Below, one piece after another: positions 8,817-19,125 of a stretch of 64,000 bases of DNA. Each line of letters opens with the position of its first letter. The first letter of the stretch is position 1. Source of the DNA: Corynebacterium testudinoris (GTDB lineage: Bacteria; Actinomycetota; Actinomycetes; Mycobacteriales; Mycobacteriaceae); NCBI RefSeq assembly GCF_001021045.1, contig NZ_CP011545.1, positions 1,488,001 to 1,552,000 on the forward strand, written 5' to 3'. Under the pieces are notes generated by a model. It made no database searches. It was given only the letters and a program-made list of their open reading frames with translations, and was not told where the DNA came from. Both the position numbers and the translations under genes were made by a program.

Positions 8817-9908
8817 CTACACCACGTGCAATTCCTTACTGAGCGGGGTGATGATGCGCGCCGGACCCTGCGTGATCAGCAACGTATCTTCGATGCGGAC
8901 GCCGCCACGGCCGGGAACATAAATGCCCGGCTCGATGGTCAGCGTCATGTGCTCCTTTAACTCACCCTCGCCCACCTTGGAGGCGTAGGGGCGTTCGTGG
9001 ACCTCGAGGCCGATGCCGTGGCCGGTGGAGTGGACGAAGTACTCGCCGTAGCCGGCCTCGTCGATGACGTCGCGGCAGGCGGCATCGACGTCGATAAGCG
9101 ACGTCCCAGGAGTGGCGGCATCGACACCGGCGAGCTGAGCGCGCAGAACGATGTCGTAGATCTCGCGGGAGAACTCATCAGCCTCGCCCATCACGAGGGT
9201 GCGGGTCATATCCGAATTGAAGCCACGAGCGTGGGCTCCGAAATCAATGGTGACCAAGTCGCCGCGGCGCAGAATGCGATCGCCGGCGCTGTGGTGGGGC
9301 TTGGCGGAATTCTCGCCGGAGGCGACGATCGTGTCAAAGCTGGGGCGCTCGGCGCCGAGGATGCGCATGCGGTGCTCAAGGTCCGCGGCGATTTCCCGCT
9401 CGGAGCGACCAATCGCGACCTCGCCATTGGCCAACAGGCCTTCGAACGCCTCCACGGCGATCTCGGCGGTTTCGACCAGGCGGATGCGCTCGGTGGTGTC
9501 TTTGATGAGGCGGATGTCTTCGATGACTCCGGTCACGGGCACGAGGGTGACATCCTCGTTGCAGGCCTCCTGAAGGTTCTCCAGCTCGGCCACAGAGACA
9601 TAGTCAGCTTCGAATCCGACGCGGCGGGGGCCCTCAATGCGGCGGAGCAGGGCTTCGGCGGAGGGACGGTCAATGATTGCCGGGATGTCCGGCACTTCCT
9701 CCGCGATCTGGGTGATGTACCGGCCATCGGTGCAGATGGAGGCGGTCAAGTCCTTGGCCAGGACCAACGCGGCATTGGATCCGGAGAATCCCGAGAGGAA
9801 TCGGACATGCAGGAGATTGGTCACCAGCATCTCATCGATGCGCATGCCGGAGAGCTTGGCCGAAAGTGCTCGGCGGCGAGTGGCAAAACGGGTGTCAGCG
9901 TAGGCCAT
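8817..9908 (-). CDS. pepQ: Xaa-Pro aminopeptidase / dipeptidase (M24B)
   Basis: Cytoplasmic metallopeptidase that cleaves bonds next to proline. The 363-residue protein has an N-terminal creatinase-like domain (about 1-130) and a C-terminal pita-bread catalytic domain. The five metal ligands are visible: Asp in TIDFGA, Asp in SDMTRT, His in HSTGHGIGLEVHE, Glu in TIEPGIY and Glu in RIEDTLL. ATG 9908 has a strong ribosome site (GGGAAGGGA). In this cluster it always sits beside efp, which is interesting because EF-P serves proline-rich proteins, but a functional link is not shown. Confidence 0.93.
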   Translation of the reverse strand: MAYADTRFATRRRALSAKLSGMRIDEMLVTNLLHVRFLSGFSGSNAALVLAKDLTASICTDGRYITQIAEEVPDIPAIIDRPSAEALLRRIEGPRRVGFEADYVSVAELENLQEACNEDVTLVPVTGVIEDIRLIKDTTERIRLVETAEIAVEAFEGLLANGEVAIGRSEREIAADLEHRMRILGAERPSFDTIVASGENSAKPHHSAGDRILRRGDLVTIDFGAHARGFNSDMTRTLVMGEADEFSREIYDIVLRAQLAGVDAATPGTSLIDVDAACRDVIDEAGYGEYFVHSTGHGIGLEVHERPYASKVGEGELKEHMTLTIEPGIYVPGRGGVRIEDTLLITQGPARIITPLSKELHVV

Positions 9909-9988
9909 GTGGGGTCCCTTCCCAGTCAAAAGCTACAAGTATTCTCACCACAGTAACTGCCCCGGCCTCCCGGCCGCGGCACACCCGC

Positions 9989-10417
9989 TTAGTCCACGAA
10001 AGAGTCGAGAGCTAACAGGTATCCGCGCACTCCGAGGCCGACGATGACGCCGCGGGCAATCGGGGAAAGGTAGCTGTGGTGACGGAATTCTTCGCGGGCG
10101 TGAACGTTAGAAATGTGCACCTCGACGAAGCCTGTGCCATCGGCGACCTCTGCGAGGGCATCACGCAGCGCCACCGACGTATGGGTGAAAGCGCCGGGGT
10201 TTATGATGACCCCCCAGCCATTGTCGGCAGCCTCATGCGCCCAGTCGAGCAGGTCACCCTCGTGGTTGGACTGGCGGCATTCCACCTCAAGGCCGAGCGA
10301 CGCGGCGTGGGCCGCGATAAGAGCCTCCACGTCGCTCAACGTGGTTGTGCCATAGACCTCGGGCTGGCGCTTGCCCAGGCGGTTGAGATTGGGGCCGTTG
10401 ATCACGAGGATCTTCAT
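9989..10417 (-). CDS. aroQ: 3-dehydroquinate dehydratase, type II
   Basis: Converts 3-dehydroquinate to 3-dehydroshikimate in the shikimate pathway. The 142-residue length and sequence are those of the dodecameric type II enzyme: [18 protein letters not shown] (with catalytic Tyr in VYG), [24 protein letters not shown], and [17 protein letters not shown] carrying the catalytic His region. Its ATG overlaps the end of aroB by 4 bases (10414-10417), showing tight coupling in the aroC-aroK-aroB-aroQ operon. Confidence 0.97.
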   Translation of the reverse strand: MKILVINGPNLNRLGKRQPEVYGTTTLSDVEALIAAHAASLGLEVECRQSNHEGDLLDWAHEAADNGWGVIINPGAFTHTSVALRDALAEVADGTGFVEVHISNVHAREEFRHHSYLSPIARGVIVGLGVRGYLLALDSFVD

Positions 10418-11499
10418 CGTGTGCCGCCTTCCACCAGGGCATCGTAGGCCGCGCGCAGCTGCTCCACCGACGGGCCTTCCAGACGGGTGGTTGCACCGGC
10501 CTGGCCATCCACCGCCACGAACCGGATGTGCCCATCGCGGTTTTTCTTATCGCGGGTCATGCCGGCGTAGAGCTCGTCGAAGTGTCCACCCTCGTAGGTG
10601 ACGGGCAATCCGACGGATTGCAGGATGTCGCGGTGGCGGGTGACCAGTGCGGAGTCGATAAGCTCGTTCTGTTGGGCCAGATGGGCGATGAACATCATGC
10701 CGACGGCGACGGCATTGCCGTGGCGCCAATGAAAGTTCTCTCGCAGCTCGACGGCGTGGCCGAAGGTGTGGCCGTAGTTGAGGATCTCGCGGAGGCCGGA
10801 TTCTTTGAGGTCCTGGCCGACGACGTTGGCCTTCACGCTGACGGAGCGGGCAATGAGTTCGGGGAGGTGGCCGTCGACGCGCAGGCACGCGGCGGGGTCG
10901 GACTCGTAGAGGTCGAGGATCGCGGTGTCAGCAATGAAGCCGGTCTTGATGATTTCGGCTGAACCCGCGACGATCTCCTCGGTAGGGAGAGAAGCCAAAT
11001 GATCGAGGTCGATGAACACGGCGTCGGGCTCATGGAACGCGCCGACGAGGTTTTTACCCGCGTCGGTGTTGATCCCGGTTTTCCCGCCGACGGCGGCATC
11101 AACCATGGCCAGCAGCGTAGTGGGGACCTGGATGACCTTGATCCCGCGCATCCAGGACGCCGCGACGAACCCGGCGAGGTCGGTGACGGCGCCTCCCCCC
11201 AGTCCGATGATGGCGTCGCCTCGGCTAAAGGTTTCCTCGCCCAGGTGATCCCACAGGGAACCGGCGACGGACAACACTTTGCCGGCCTCTGCGTCAGGTA
11301 CCTCGGCGAGCACGATGTCAATGCCACGGTCGGTGAGCGCCTCACCCAGCGTGATGGCGGGCTGGGTGAGCGTCGGCTGATGAATGATCATCACCTTGGC
11401 GGCGCCGGTGGACACTACGCGATCAGCGATGGCCGCGTCCAAGCCGTGGTCGATGACGACCTCATATGGGTTGGGGCTATGTACCTTGATGGTGGTCAC
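10414..11499 (-). CDS. aroB: 3-dehydroquinate synthase
   Basis: NAD- and metal-dependent cyclisation of DAHP to 3-dehydroquinate. The 361-residue protein has the glycine-rich NAD site [36 protein letters not shown], the metal-binding Glu in AEIIKTG, and His in [11 protein letters not shown] and [11 protein letters not shown]. The GTG at 11499 follows GAAAGGA with a 12-base gap; an in-frame GTG at 11520 would add 7 residues that are not conserved. It lies between aroK and aroQ. Confidence 0.96.
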   Translation of the reverse strand: MTTIKVHSPNPYEVVIDHGLDAAIADRVVSTGAAKVMIIHQPTLTQPAITLGEALTDRGIDIVLAEVPDAEAGKVLSVAGSLWDHLGEETFSRGDAIIGLGGGAVTDLAGFVAASWMRGIKVIQVPTTLLAMVDAAVGGKTGINTDAGKNLVGAFHEPDAVFIDLDHLASLPTEEIVAGSAEIIKTGFIADTAILDLYESDPAACLRVDGHLPELIARSVSVKANVVGQDLKESGLREILNYGHTFGHAVELRENFHWRHGNAVAVGMMFIAHLAQQNELIDSALVTRHRDILQSVGLPVTYEGGHFDELYAGMTRDKKNRDGHIRFVAVDGQAGATTRLEGPSVEQLRAAYDALVEGGTR

Positions 11500-11526
11500 T
11501 GCGGGTCGGTGTCCTTTCACAGTAAG

Positions 11527-12039
11527 TCACAGGGAGTCTAAGTAGCCGAGGATATCCGCCACGACCTGTTGAGGGGTGCGCCCGTCGGTGCGGACGCGGT
11601 AGCCGGACACTTCGTCGTAGAAGGGGGCCCGGTTTTCCAGGAGCTGGCGGTAGTGCGCAGCAGGATCATCAGCGGCGAGGACGGGGCGCGAGGTTTCGTT
11701 GGCGGTTCGGCGGACGCCCTCGTCGGCGGAGACATCGACCCACACGACATCGTGGTCGGCGAGCAGGCGGCGGGTGGAGTCGGTGAGCACTGCTCCCCCG
11801 CCCAGGCTGACGACTCCGTTGCTGTTCAAGGCGGCCGCCACGTGGCGCGCCTCAAGGGTGCGGAAGTCGGGTTCACCCAGCTCCGAGAAGACCTCACCGC
11901 AGGACTTCCCGGCTTCTTCCTCGATGAGCTGATCAGAGTCGATGAGCGGGAGGGCCAGGGCCCGAGCTAGTCGCCGTCCAATGGTGGACTTGCCGGCTCC
12001 GGGAGGGCCGACGAGAACGACCTTGGGCCCAATCATCAT
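11527..12039 (-). CDS. aroK: Shikimate kinase
   Basis: Phosphorylates shikimate at the 3-hydroxyl with ATP. The 170-residue protein is a standard P-loop shikimate kinase with Walker [10 protein letters not shown] at residues 11-19, the shikimate-binding Asp/Arg region ([23 protein letters not shown]), SLGGGAVL, and the lid Arg in TSRPVLA. Two tandem ATG codons (12039 and 12036) follow GGAGAGGA. The gene starts inside the aroC stop region (ATGA overlap). Confidence 0.96.
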   Translation of the reverse strand: MMIGPKVVLVGPPGAGKSTIGRRLARALALPLIDSDQLIEEEAGKSCGEVFSELGEPDFRTLEARHVAAALNSNGVVSLGGGAVLTDSTRRLLADHDVVWVDVSADEGVRRTANETSRPVLAADDPAAHYRQLLENRAPFYDEVSGYRVRTDGRTPQQVVADILGYLDSL

Positions 12040-13250
12040 TCGTCCTCTCCGAAGTCCAGCCGTTCCCCGACATACACCAGATAAGAATCGACGTTTCGCT
12101 TGGTCTCGGCCAGAGAGTCACCGCCGAATTTCTCCAGCACGGCGCGGGCCAGCACGAGCGCGACCATGGCTTCTGCCACGACGCCGGCAGCGGGGACAGC
12201 ACAGACATCGGACCGCTGGTGGATGCCGGTGGCGGCGGAGCCGTCGGCCATATCGACGGTCTTCAGGGCGCGGGGCACCGTAGAGATCGGCTTCATGGCG
12301 GCCCGAACACGCAGGGTCTGGCCATTAGTCATGCCGCCTTCGAGTCCACCGGCCCGGTTGCTCAGGCGCTCAATTCCGTCGGCGCCACGCACCATCTCAT
12401 CGTGGGCTTCGCTGCCGCGCCGACGGGCTTCCTCGAACCCATCGCCGACCTCAACGCCCTTAATGGCCTGGATACCCATGAGGGCTGCGGCCAACTGCGC
12501 GTCGAGCCGATCCTCGCCGGAGACGTGCGAGCCGAGTCCAATTGGCAACCCTTCCACGACGACCTCGACGATGCCGCCCAAGGTATCGCCGGCCTTCTTC
12601 GCAGCCTCAATCTCAGAGATCATGGACTCCTCGGCGAGGCGGTTGAAGGCGCGCACTGGGGACTCATCGATCTTTTCCAGGTCTGCGAAGGTGGGCCGCT
12701 CCCCGTCCACGACCTCGGATCGGCCGATGCAAATGACGTGGCTCAGCACCTCGACGCCGAGGGTTTCCCGCAGGAAGCTGCGGGCGACGGTGGCAGCGGC
12801 AACCCGGGCGGCGGTTTCCCGAGCGGAGGACCGCTCCAGAATCGGGCGGGCCTCGTCCTGGTCGTACTTGATCATTCCGGCGAAATCCGCATGGCCCGGG
12901 CGCGGCCGCGTCAGCTTGGCACCCCGGCCCGAAGTCATTGCCTTAACGACGTCCTCGTCGTCCAGGTCCAGCGGATCGGCCGACATGATTGTGGTCCATT
13001 TCGGCCACTCAGCGTTGCCGATCATGATGGCAATGGGGCTACCGAGGGTGAGGCCATGGCGCACACCTGTGAGCAGCGTTAACTCATCAGTTTCAAACTT
13101 CATCCGCGCCCCGCGACCATAGCCGAGTCGGCGACGAGAAAGCTGAGCCGAGATCTCCTCGCGCGTGACCGGAACGCCGGCGGGCATGTGTTCAAGCAGA
13201 GCAATCAATGCTTGACCGTGTGATTCCCCTGCAGTAGTCCATCGAAGCAT
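12036..13250 (-). CDS. aroC: Chorismate synthase
   Basis: Uses reduced FMN to eliminate phosphate from EPSP, giving chorismate. The 404-residue protein begins [15 protein letters not shown] (signature 1, with catalytic His), then [12 protein letters not shown], the [18 protein letters not shown] and [14 protein letters not shown] signatures, and [17 protein letters not shown]. The ATG at 13250 matches the N-terminus of other corynebacterial AroC proteins; a GTG at 13256 would add two residues. It starts the aroC-aroK-aroB-aroQ run, 47 bases after the A24 peptidase gene. Confidence 0.97.
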   Translation of the reverse strand: MLRWTTAGESHGQALIALLEHMPAGVPVTREEISAQLSRRRLGYGRGARMKFETDELTLLTGVRHGLTLGSPIAIMIGNAEWPKWTTIMSADPLDLDDEDVVKAMTSGRGAKLTRPRPGHADFAGMIKYDQDEARPILERSSARETAARVAAATVARSFLRETLGVEVLSHVICIGRSEVVDGERPTFADLEKIDESPVRAFNRLAEESMISEIEAAKKAGDTLGGIVEVVVEGLPIGLGSHVSGEDRLDAQLAAALMGIQAIKGVEVGDGFEEARRRGSEAHDEMVRGADGIERLSNRAGGLEGGMTNGQTLRVRAAMKPISTVPRALKTVDMADGSAATGIHQRSDVCAVPAAGVVAEAMVALVLARAVLEKFGGDSLAETKRNVDSYLVYVGERLDFGEDE

Positions 13251-13297
13251 AGCCACATTGTGTCATGTACCCCTGACATAGCGGCGATGGACTCGAG

Positions 13298-13720
13298 TTA
13301 GGGCCCATTGACAGCGGCGATGGAGGCCGCCACGGCCAGGGACGCGAATGTTGCCACGATCATGGCCGGGCCGTGCGGCAGGGTGCGCTGGGAGGAAACC
13401 AGTCCCTGGATCACGGTGATGACGCTGGCGCCGATCACTGCGCCGAACCACACCACTTCCCCTCCCGACGCCGCGAGGATTCCGAGGGACACAGCGAGCT
13501 TGACGTCCCCTCCCCCAAAACCCCCGGTCAGCATATACAGTCCAGCCCACGCCACCCCGCCCAGGAGAAGAAGAGGGTCGGTGCCCACGGCACCGATGAC
13601 CGCGCCGCAGGCGGCGGGGACGGTGAGGTGATTGGGGAGGCGACGAACGCGGACGTCGATAAGCGATAAAGCTACCGCCCAGGCGACGACGACAATGACA
13701 GCTCCCCCGAGCATCCACAT
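13298..13720 (-). CDS. Type IV prepilin peptidase-like (A24 family) membrane protease
   Basis: A 140-residue polytopic membrane protein with the two catalytic aspartates of A24 peptidases: D22 in SLIDVRVRRLPN and D72 in GGGDVKL. It is short and lacks the N-methyltransferase domain of PilD, so it resembles TadV/CpaA enzymes that process Flp-type pilins. No pilin or Tad assembly gene is in the window. The same gene sits between aroC and aroE in relatives, so it is an orphan processing enzyme whose substrates must be encoded elsewhere. Its role in pilus assembly is inferred from family only. Confidence 0.85.
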   Translation of the reverse strand: MWMLGGAVIVVVAWAVALSLIDVRVRRLPNHLTVPAACGAVIGAVGTDPLLLLGGVAWAGLYMLTGGFGGGDVKLAVSLGILAASGGEVVWFGAVIGASVITVIQGLVSSQRTLPHGPAMIVATFASLAVAASIAAVNGP

Positions 13721-13730
13721 GCCCGAGACA

Positions 13731-14558
13731 CTAGCGCAATGACGCCTTCAGCGCGCGGCGCATGTCCTCCCGCGGGGCCTCCACCCCCGTGAAAAGCTCG
13801 AACTGACGGTAGGCCTGGAAGGCGAGCATGACATCGCCCCCGACGGTGACGTAACCATTCGACGCCGCGGCGGTGGTCAGGCGGGTGGGCCAGGGATCAT
13901 AGATGACGTCGAGGATGGGCGCGTGGGCCAAAGCCGCCTCGTGACCGTCAAGTGCCGCGGTGGGCACGGTGGAAATGACAACATCGGCGGCCAACGCCAA
14001 CGCAGCAAGATCGGCATCGAAGGAGACCACCTCGAACGCCACCCCCTCCAGCAACGGCCGAAGCTCCTCACTGCGGTCAGTGCGGTTGATGACGGTGATC
14101 TCCTCCACCCCGGCCTGGCGCAGAGCCCACAGCGCCGGGCGAGCCGTCCCACCTCCACCAATGACCAGCGCGCGATGGATGGGCCGACAACCGACCAGCT
14201 CCCCCAGCGCACCGATGATGCCTTCCCCATCGGTGTTGTCCGCGAACCAGCCCGTTTCCGTACGCACCAGCGTGTTCGCCGAACCAATGGAGCGAGCCCG
14301 CTCACTGACCTCATCAGCGAACTCCAGCGCCGCAAACTTGGCCGGCATGGTGACGGAGAAACCCCGAAAGCTGTCATCGGCCTCGCCGACGATGCGGGCC
14401 AGGTCCTCCGCAGTGCATTCGATCGTCGTGTATTCCCACTCCTCCAGTCCAGCGGCTTCGTAGCCGGCGTTATGGAGGATCGGCGAGCGAGAATGCTCGA
14501 TGGGCGAACCCAACACGGCTGCCCGCCGAGTCACCTGCTGAGCCGACGGAGACGTCAT
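13731..14558 (-). CDS. aroE: Shikimate dehydrogenase (NADP-dependent)
   Basis: Reduces 3-dehydroshikimate to shikimate. The 275-residue protein has the substrate loop GSPIEHSRSP at 17-26, catalytic Lys 74 in SVTMPAK and Asp 110 in DNTDGEG, and the dinucleotide loop VIGGGGTARPAL. The C-terminal helix FELFTGVEAPRED completes the family layout. Its start overlaps the mltG stop by 4 bases (14555-14558), so aroE is translationally coupled to mltG and ruvX upstream. Confidence 0.94.
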   Translation of the reverse strand: MTSPSAQQVTRRAAVLGSPIEHSRSPILHNAGYEAAGLEEWEYTTIECTAEDLARIVGEADDSFRGFSVTMPAKFAALEFADEVSERARSIGSANTLVRTETGWFADNTDGEGIIGALGELVGCRPIHRALVIGGGGTARPALWALRQAGVEEITVINRTDRSEELRPLLEGVAFEVVSFDADLAALALAADVVISTVPTAALDGHEAALAHAPILDVIYDPWPTRLTTAAASNGYVTVGGDVMLAFQAYRQFELFTGVEAPREDMRRALKASLR

Positions 14559-15748
14559 CGATTCGTGTCCAAGACTCCGGAATTGAGAGCTTGCTGCGTG
14601 TCGCGCAGGTGGTCCTCGAAGGTGTCATTGAACAGCGTTGTGCCATCCTGATCAACGGTGACGAAGAAGAGCCAATTGCCCTCCGCGGGGTTTTCCATGG
14701 CGGAGATGGCCTCCATCGAGGCAGCGGCGATCGGAGTGGCCGGCAGACCGTCCATGGCGTAGGTGTTCCACGGGGTGACGCGGGCGCGGTCCTCGTCGGT
14801 GGTGGCCACCTCGACATCTTCCAGCCCGTAGTTGACGGTGGAGTCGAACTCCAAGCGCATTGGCTCCTCCAGTCGGTTGAGGATGACGCGAGCGACCTTG
14901 TCAAAGTCCCCGGCCGGCGCCTCTCGCTCGACCAAAGAGGCCGCGATGAGGAGCTGATAGGGAGTGAGATTGAGGGCGGCGGCGCGATCGACGATCCCGG
15001 ACTCATTGAACTGGTTGGCCGAGCGGGTGACCAGGTCCGTGAGAATTTCCTCCGCGTTCATCTGCGGGTTGACCACGTAGCGGCCCGGGACGATGAGGCC
15101 TTCCAGGCGCTTGGGGTCATTGCCGCGGGCAGTCACGGCCTCGCGGGCCCAGTCGGGAACCCCGAGGGTGTCCAAGCTTGCAGTGGCTCCCGCCTGCTGC
15201 AAGTCAGAAGCGGAGATGCAGTTGGTCGATCCTTGGGTACAGGTCACGCTGGAGATCTGGCTGTAGATTCCCTGGCGGGTCTGCCCGGCAATGACGCGGA
15301 CATCGAGCAGCGTCGAGCCGCCGTGAATGTCAAGCATGTCCACTTGATTAGCCGGATCCAGCAGCGCCTGGACCGCAGAGGCAGCGCTCATCTCCTCCTG
15401 GAGACGGTAGAAACCGGGCTGGATGCTGCCGGCGTTGGGATTGTTCGCGGCGGCAGTTTGAAACGCACCGTCCGTTTTGACGATGCCCCGCTCCGCCAAC
15501 TCCGGCCCCAGCAAGGACACGGCCGAACCCTCCGGGATTTCCACCAGCTGATACGTGCCATTGCCGCTGCCCTCGAAATCGCGAGAACCGCCGGAACCTC
15601 CAGAAAACTGCACGCCGATGTAAATAATGGCTCCAATGATGAGAATAATCGAGGCGATGAGCACGGCCACTCCACGCTGACGGCGCTTGACGTACTTGGG
15701 GTCCATGCGACGGCCTCCCAGGCCTCTGACGGGGGTGCTGTTGCTCAT
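14555..15748 (-). CDS. mltG: Endolytic peptidoglycan transglycosylase MltG
   Basis: Membrane-anchored lytic transglycosylase thought to cut nascent glycan strands. The 397-residue protein has a basic cytoplasmic N-terminus, one membrane segment at about residues 28-50 ([21 protein letters not shown]), a LysM-like region, and the YceG catalytic domain with Glu in [19 protein letters not shown], and [27 protein letters not shown] 15748 has CAGGAGAA upstream and overlaps the ruvX stop by 4 bases, which fixes the start. Confidence 0.93.
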   Translation of the reverse strand: MSNSTPVRGLGGRRMDPKYVKRRQRGVAVLIASIILIIGAIIYIGVQFSGGSGGSRDFEGSGNGTYQLVEIPEGSAVSLLGPELAERGIVKTDGAFQTAAANNPNAGSIQPGFYRLQEEMSAASAVQALLDPANQVDMLDIHGGSTLLDVRVIAGQTRQGIYSQISSVTCTQGSTNCISASDLQQAGATASLDTLGVPDWAREAVTARGNDPKRLEGLIVPGRYVVNPQMNAEEILTDLVTRSANQFNESGIVDRAAALNLTPYQLLIAASLVEREAPAGDFDKVARVILNRLEEPMRLEFDSTVNYGLEDVEVATTDEDRARVTPWNTYAMDGLPATPIAAASMEAISAMENPAEGNWLFFVTVDQDGTTLFNDTFEDHLRDTQQALNSGVLDTNR

Positions 15749-16242
15749 GAGTTCTCCTGGGTAAAGGTAGCGGCGCGGGCGTCGAGCCACGATTGGAGGA
15801 TTTCGACGGCCGCAGCCTGATCGATCACCTTTCGTCCGGCTTTCTCCGATACCCCCGAGGCGCGCAGGGCGGCAGTGGCGGCCACCGTGGTGAGGCGTTC
15901 ATCGGCCATGCGCACGGGGACATCTGGTAAGCGGCGTTTGATGCGGAAGGCAATTTCCTTCGCGTGTTTGACACTCGCCGAGCCATTGCCCTTGAGGTCA
16001 CGGGGCAATCCCACGACCACTTCGACGGCGCCATAGTCATCGATGAGTGTTACCAACCGATCAATGTCAGCCTGGTCGCGGTCTTTGAACCCGGTCTCCC
16101 GCGCGACGGTCTCCACCGGAGTGGCCAACACCGCGGAACGATCAGACACCGCGACGCCGATGCGCACCGTGCCCACATCGAGCCCGATTCGGCGACCCTC
16201 CCCAGGGTCATCGAGCCCCGGGGTGTCAGGAGTGACCTTCAT
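15745..16242 (-). CDS. ruvX: YqgF/RuvX family putative Holliday junction resolvase / pre-16S rRNA nuclease
   Basis: RNase H-fold nuclease; family members are linked to 16S rRNA 5' maturation and, in actinobacteria, to Holliday junction cleavage. The 165-residue protein has the first acidic strand [31 protein letters not shown], the Glu motif [11 protein letters not shown] and the final helix [17 protein letters not shown]. It lies 142 bases after alaS, separated by a strong inverted repeat, and starts the ruvX-mltG-aroE coupled run. Confidence 0.93.
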   Translation of the reverse strand: MKVTPDTPGLDDPGEGRRIGLDVGTVRIGVAVSDRSAVLATPVETVARETGFKDRDQADIDRLVTLIDDYGAVEVVVGLPRDLKGNGSASVKHAKEIAFRIKRRLPDVPVRMADERLTTVAATAALRASGVSEKAGRKVIDQAAAVEILQSWLDARAATFTQENS

Positions 16243-16308
16243 GTCAGGCAGAGACCTTTCGTCGACGACGGCGAGGGGCTAACTCGGTGATACACCTCAC
16301 GGTAACCC

Positions 16309-16348
16309 CGAGACACGCCGACGCGAGTTTTCGCCCCGGCGTGTCTCG
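16309..16348. repeat. Strong 12-bp inverted repeat between alaS and ruvX
   Basis: CGAGACACGCCG (16309-16320) is perfectly complementary to CGGCGTGTCTCG (16337-16348). The 16-base loop itself can form an inner GCGA/TCGC stem on the minus strand. Neither strand has a U-tract after the stem, so it is not a classical intrinsic terminator; it could be a tail-less terminator after alaS, an RNA stability element or a processing site. Confidence 0.6.
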
Positions 16349-16384
16349 TGATCAATCCGTGATCTTTGACTGATCTTACCTGTC

Positions 16385-19051
16385 CTACAGGCGACCCAGC
16401 TCCTCACGCACAGCATGGAAACCAGCCTCAAGGCCGGCAACGTCCGTGCCAGAGCCTTGAGCCATGTCGGGCTTTCCGCCGCCGCGGCCGTTGACGTATC
16501 CCGACAGCACCTTCACTAGGTCGCCGGACTTCACGCCCAGGTCCAGGGCTTCCTTCGTGGCGCCGACGATGAACGGCAGCTTGTCGCCATCAGCGGAGGC
16601 CAGGACGACCACGGCCGGCTTGCCGGACAGGCGTCCGCGCAGGTCGGAAGCGAGGGAGCGCAGGTCGCCGCCGGAGATCCCATCGGGCATCCGGTGCAGG
16701 AGCGCCGTCACCTTGCCCACGGTCACTGCCTGCGACACCAGCTCGCCAGAGCGGGAGGCCAACTGCTGGCGGTTGAGGTCGGCGATCTGTTTTTCGGCGG
16801 CCTTGAGCTTCTCGGTCAGCTGGGAGACGCGTTCCGGCAGCTCCTCGGTGGGAGCCTTGAGGGAGGCAGCGAGCCCGGTGGCTAGGGCGGCTTCCTTGGA
16901 GAAGTAGCGGAAGGAGTCCAGGCCGGAGTATGCCTCGATGCGGCGGGCGCCGGAGCCCACGGAGGACTCGCCCAGCACGGCGACGGGGCCGATCTGCGAG
17001 GTGTGCTCGGTGTGGGTACCGCCACACAGCTCAATGGAGAAGGGTCCGCCGATTTCGACGACGCGCACCTCGGAGCCGTAGTTTTCCCCGAACAGAGCCA
17101 TGGCGCCCATCTTCTTCGCCTCGTCCAACGAGGTTTCGATGGTGTTCACGGTCAGGTCCGCATCCACGGCCTGGTTGGTGATGGTGGCAATCTCACTGAG
17201 CTGCGCCGGGGTGAGCTGCTCGGTGTAGTTGAAGTCAAAGCGCAGGTAGCCGGGGCGGTTGAGCGAGCCAGCCTGGACGGCGGTGGGGCCGAGCACCTGG
17301 CGCAGGGCAGCGTGGATGAGGTGCGTGCCGGTGTGGGCCTGGCGGGCACCGTGGCGCCACTGCGGATCCACCTCGGCGCGCACGGCTTGGCCCAGGTCGA
17401 TTCCACCGGAGGTCACGGTGGCCTTGTGAACCCACAGCTTCTTGCCGATCTTCTGCACGTCATTGACGTCGAGGATCGTGGTGCCGGACACCAGGCGCCC
17501 GCGGTCGGCGGTCTGGCCACCGGATTCGGCGTAGAGCGGGGACACGTCGAGGATGACCTCGACTTCATCGCCTTGGGTGGCGTGGGTGACCGACTGGCCA
17601 TCGATGACCAGCCCCAGCACCTTGGCATCAGCGGTCAGCTCGGAGAACCCGACGAACTCGGTCGGGTTGTTGTCCACCCATTCCCGGTAGACGGACAGGT
17701 CAGCGTTGCCGTGCTTCTTGGCCCGGTTGTCGGCCTTGGCGCGGGCTCGCTGCTCGCTCATGGCGGCCTCGAAGCCATCGATGTCAACGTCCAGGCCGGC
17801 TTCGGCGGCCATTTCCAGTGTCAGATCGATGGGGAACCCGTAGGTGTCATGCAGGGAGAAAGCATCCTCGCCGGACACCATCTTCTGACCTGTTGCGCTG
17901 AGGCGGGCAGCGGTCTCGTCGAAGCGGTGCGTGCCGGACTCGAGGGTCTTGAGGAAGGCCTTCTCCTCGGCGACGGCGGTGCGCACGATGCGGTCGCGGT
18001 TGTCGGCGATCTCCGGGTAGGAGGGGGTCATCGTGTCCATGATGGTGTTCATGAACCGCTCAAGAGTTTCGCCGGTGGCGCCGAGCAGGCGGGCCGAACG
18101 GATGATGCGGCGCAGCAGGCGGCGCAGGATGTAACCACGGCCTTCGTTGGAGGGGGTCACGCCGTCAAGAATGAGCATCATGCCGGTGCGGGAGTGGTCG
18201 GCGATGACGCGGAAGCGAATGGCATCCGGGCCATCGCCCTCGTACTTGGCGCCGGTAATTTCCTCGGCGACATCGATGACCGGGCGCAGCAGGTCCGTCT
18301 CGTAGACGTTTTCCACGTCCTGGAGCAGCAGAGCGACGCGCTCCACACCCATGCCGGTATCGATGTTCTTCTTCGGCAGATCACCCAGGATCTCGAAAGA
18401 GTCCTTGCCGGTGCCCTCGCCGCGGATCTTCTCCATAAAGACGAGGTTCCAGATTTCCAAGTAGCGCGTGTCGTCGGCAGCCGGGCCACCTTCCTTACCG
18501 TGCTCTGGGCCGCGATCGTAGTAGATCTCCGAACACGGGCCACACGGCCCGGGCACGCCCATGGACCAGTAGTTATCGGCCATGCCGAGACGTTGGATGC
18601 GCTCGGCGGGCACGCCGATTTTCTTCTCCCAGATCTCCGCGGCCTCATCGTCGTCGAGGTAGACAGTCACCCACAGCCGCTCCGGGTCCAGGCCATACCC
18701 GCCCTCAGACAACGGGTTGGTCAGCAGTTCCCAGGCGTGGGTAATGGCACCTTCCTTGAAGTATTGGCCGAAGGAGAAGTTTCCGGCCATCTGGAAGAAG
18801 GTGTTGTGGCGGGTGGTGATGCCCACTTCCTCGATGTCCAGGGTGCGCACGCACTTCTGGATCGAAGTGGCGGTGCCGTTGGGGAAGGGGGGATTTTGCT
18901 GGCCAAGGAAGTAGGGCTTGAACGGCACCATGCCCGCGTTGACGAACAGAAGGTCCGGATCCTCCAAGATTAGCGACGCGCTCGGCACGGCCTCGTGGCC
19001 GGCGTCGACGAAGTGCTGGGTGAAACGCTCCCGGATCTCATGGGTCTGCAC
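16385..19051 (-). CDS. alaS: Alanyl-tRNA synthetase
   Basis: Class II synthetase charging tRNA-Ala. The 888-residue protein matches the usual length and order: catalytic core ([31 protein letters not shown]), tRNA-recognition helices, editing domain with zinc ligands HTGTH and CGGTHTEH, and the C-terminal DHHA1 domain ending in [14 protein letters not shown]. The GTG at 19051 is preceded by GAAAGGA; this start gives [10 protein letters not shown], matching other corynebacterial AlaS N-termini. It stands in front of ruvX on the same strand. Confidence 0.98.
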   Translation of the reverse strand: MQTHEIRERFTQHFVDAGHEAVPSASLILEDPDLLFVNAGMVPFKPYFLGQQNPPFPNGTATSIQKCVRTLDIEEVGITTRHNTFFQMAGNFSFGQYFKEGAITHAWELLTNPLSEGGYGLDPERLWVTVYLDDDEAAEIWEKKIGVPAERIQRLGMADNYWSMGVPGPCGPCSEIYYDRGPEHGKEGGPAADDTRYLEIWNLVFMEKIRGEGTGKDSFEILGDLPKKNIDTGMGVERVALLLQDVENVYETDLLRPVIDVAEEITGAKYEGDGPDAIRFRVIADHSRTGMMLILDGVTPSNEGRGYILRRLLRRIIRSARLLGATGETLERFMNTIMDTMTPSYPEIADNRDRIVRTAVAEEKAFLKTLESGTHRFDETAARLSATGQKMVSGEDAFSLHDTYGFPIDLTLEMAAEAGLDVDIDGFEAAMSEQRARAKADNRAKKHGNADLSVYREWVDNNPTEFVGFSELTADAKVLGLVIDGQSVTHATQGDEVEVILDVSPLYAESGGQTADRGRLVSGTTILDVNDVQKIGKKLWVHKATVTSGGIDLGQAVRAEVDPQWRHGARQAHTGTHLIHAALRQVLGPTAVQAGSLNRPGYLRFDFNYTEQLTPAQLSEIATITNQAVDADLTVNTIETSLDEAKKMGAMALFGENYGSEVRVVEIGGPFSIELCGGTHTEHTSQIGPVAVLGESSVGSGARRIEAYSGLDSFRYFSKEAALATGLAASLKAPTEELPERVSQLTEKLKAAEKQIADLNRQQLASRSGELVSQAVTVGKVTALLHRMPDGISGGDLRSLASDLRGRLSGKPAVVVLASADGDKLPFIVGATKEALDLGVKSGDLVKVLSGYVNGRGGGKPDMAQGSGTDVAGLEAGFHAVREELGRL

Positions 19052-19125
19052 GTCAGGGGGTCCTTTCAAAGGTGTCGCTGGTGGTGCTATGACAGCGTCC
19101 TACCTTACCCCCTTTTTATGGGGCG

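Noticed and set aside
17003..18973. Long open frame (656 codons) antisense to alaS
   Set aside because: Shadow of alaS in high-GC DNA; no independent protein evidence.
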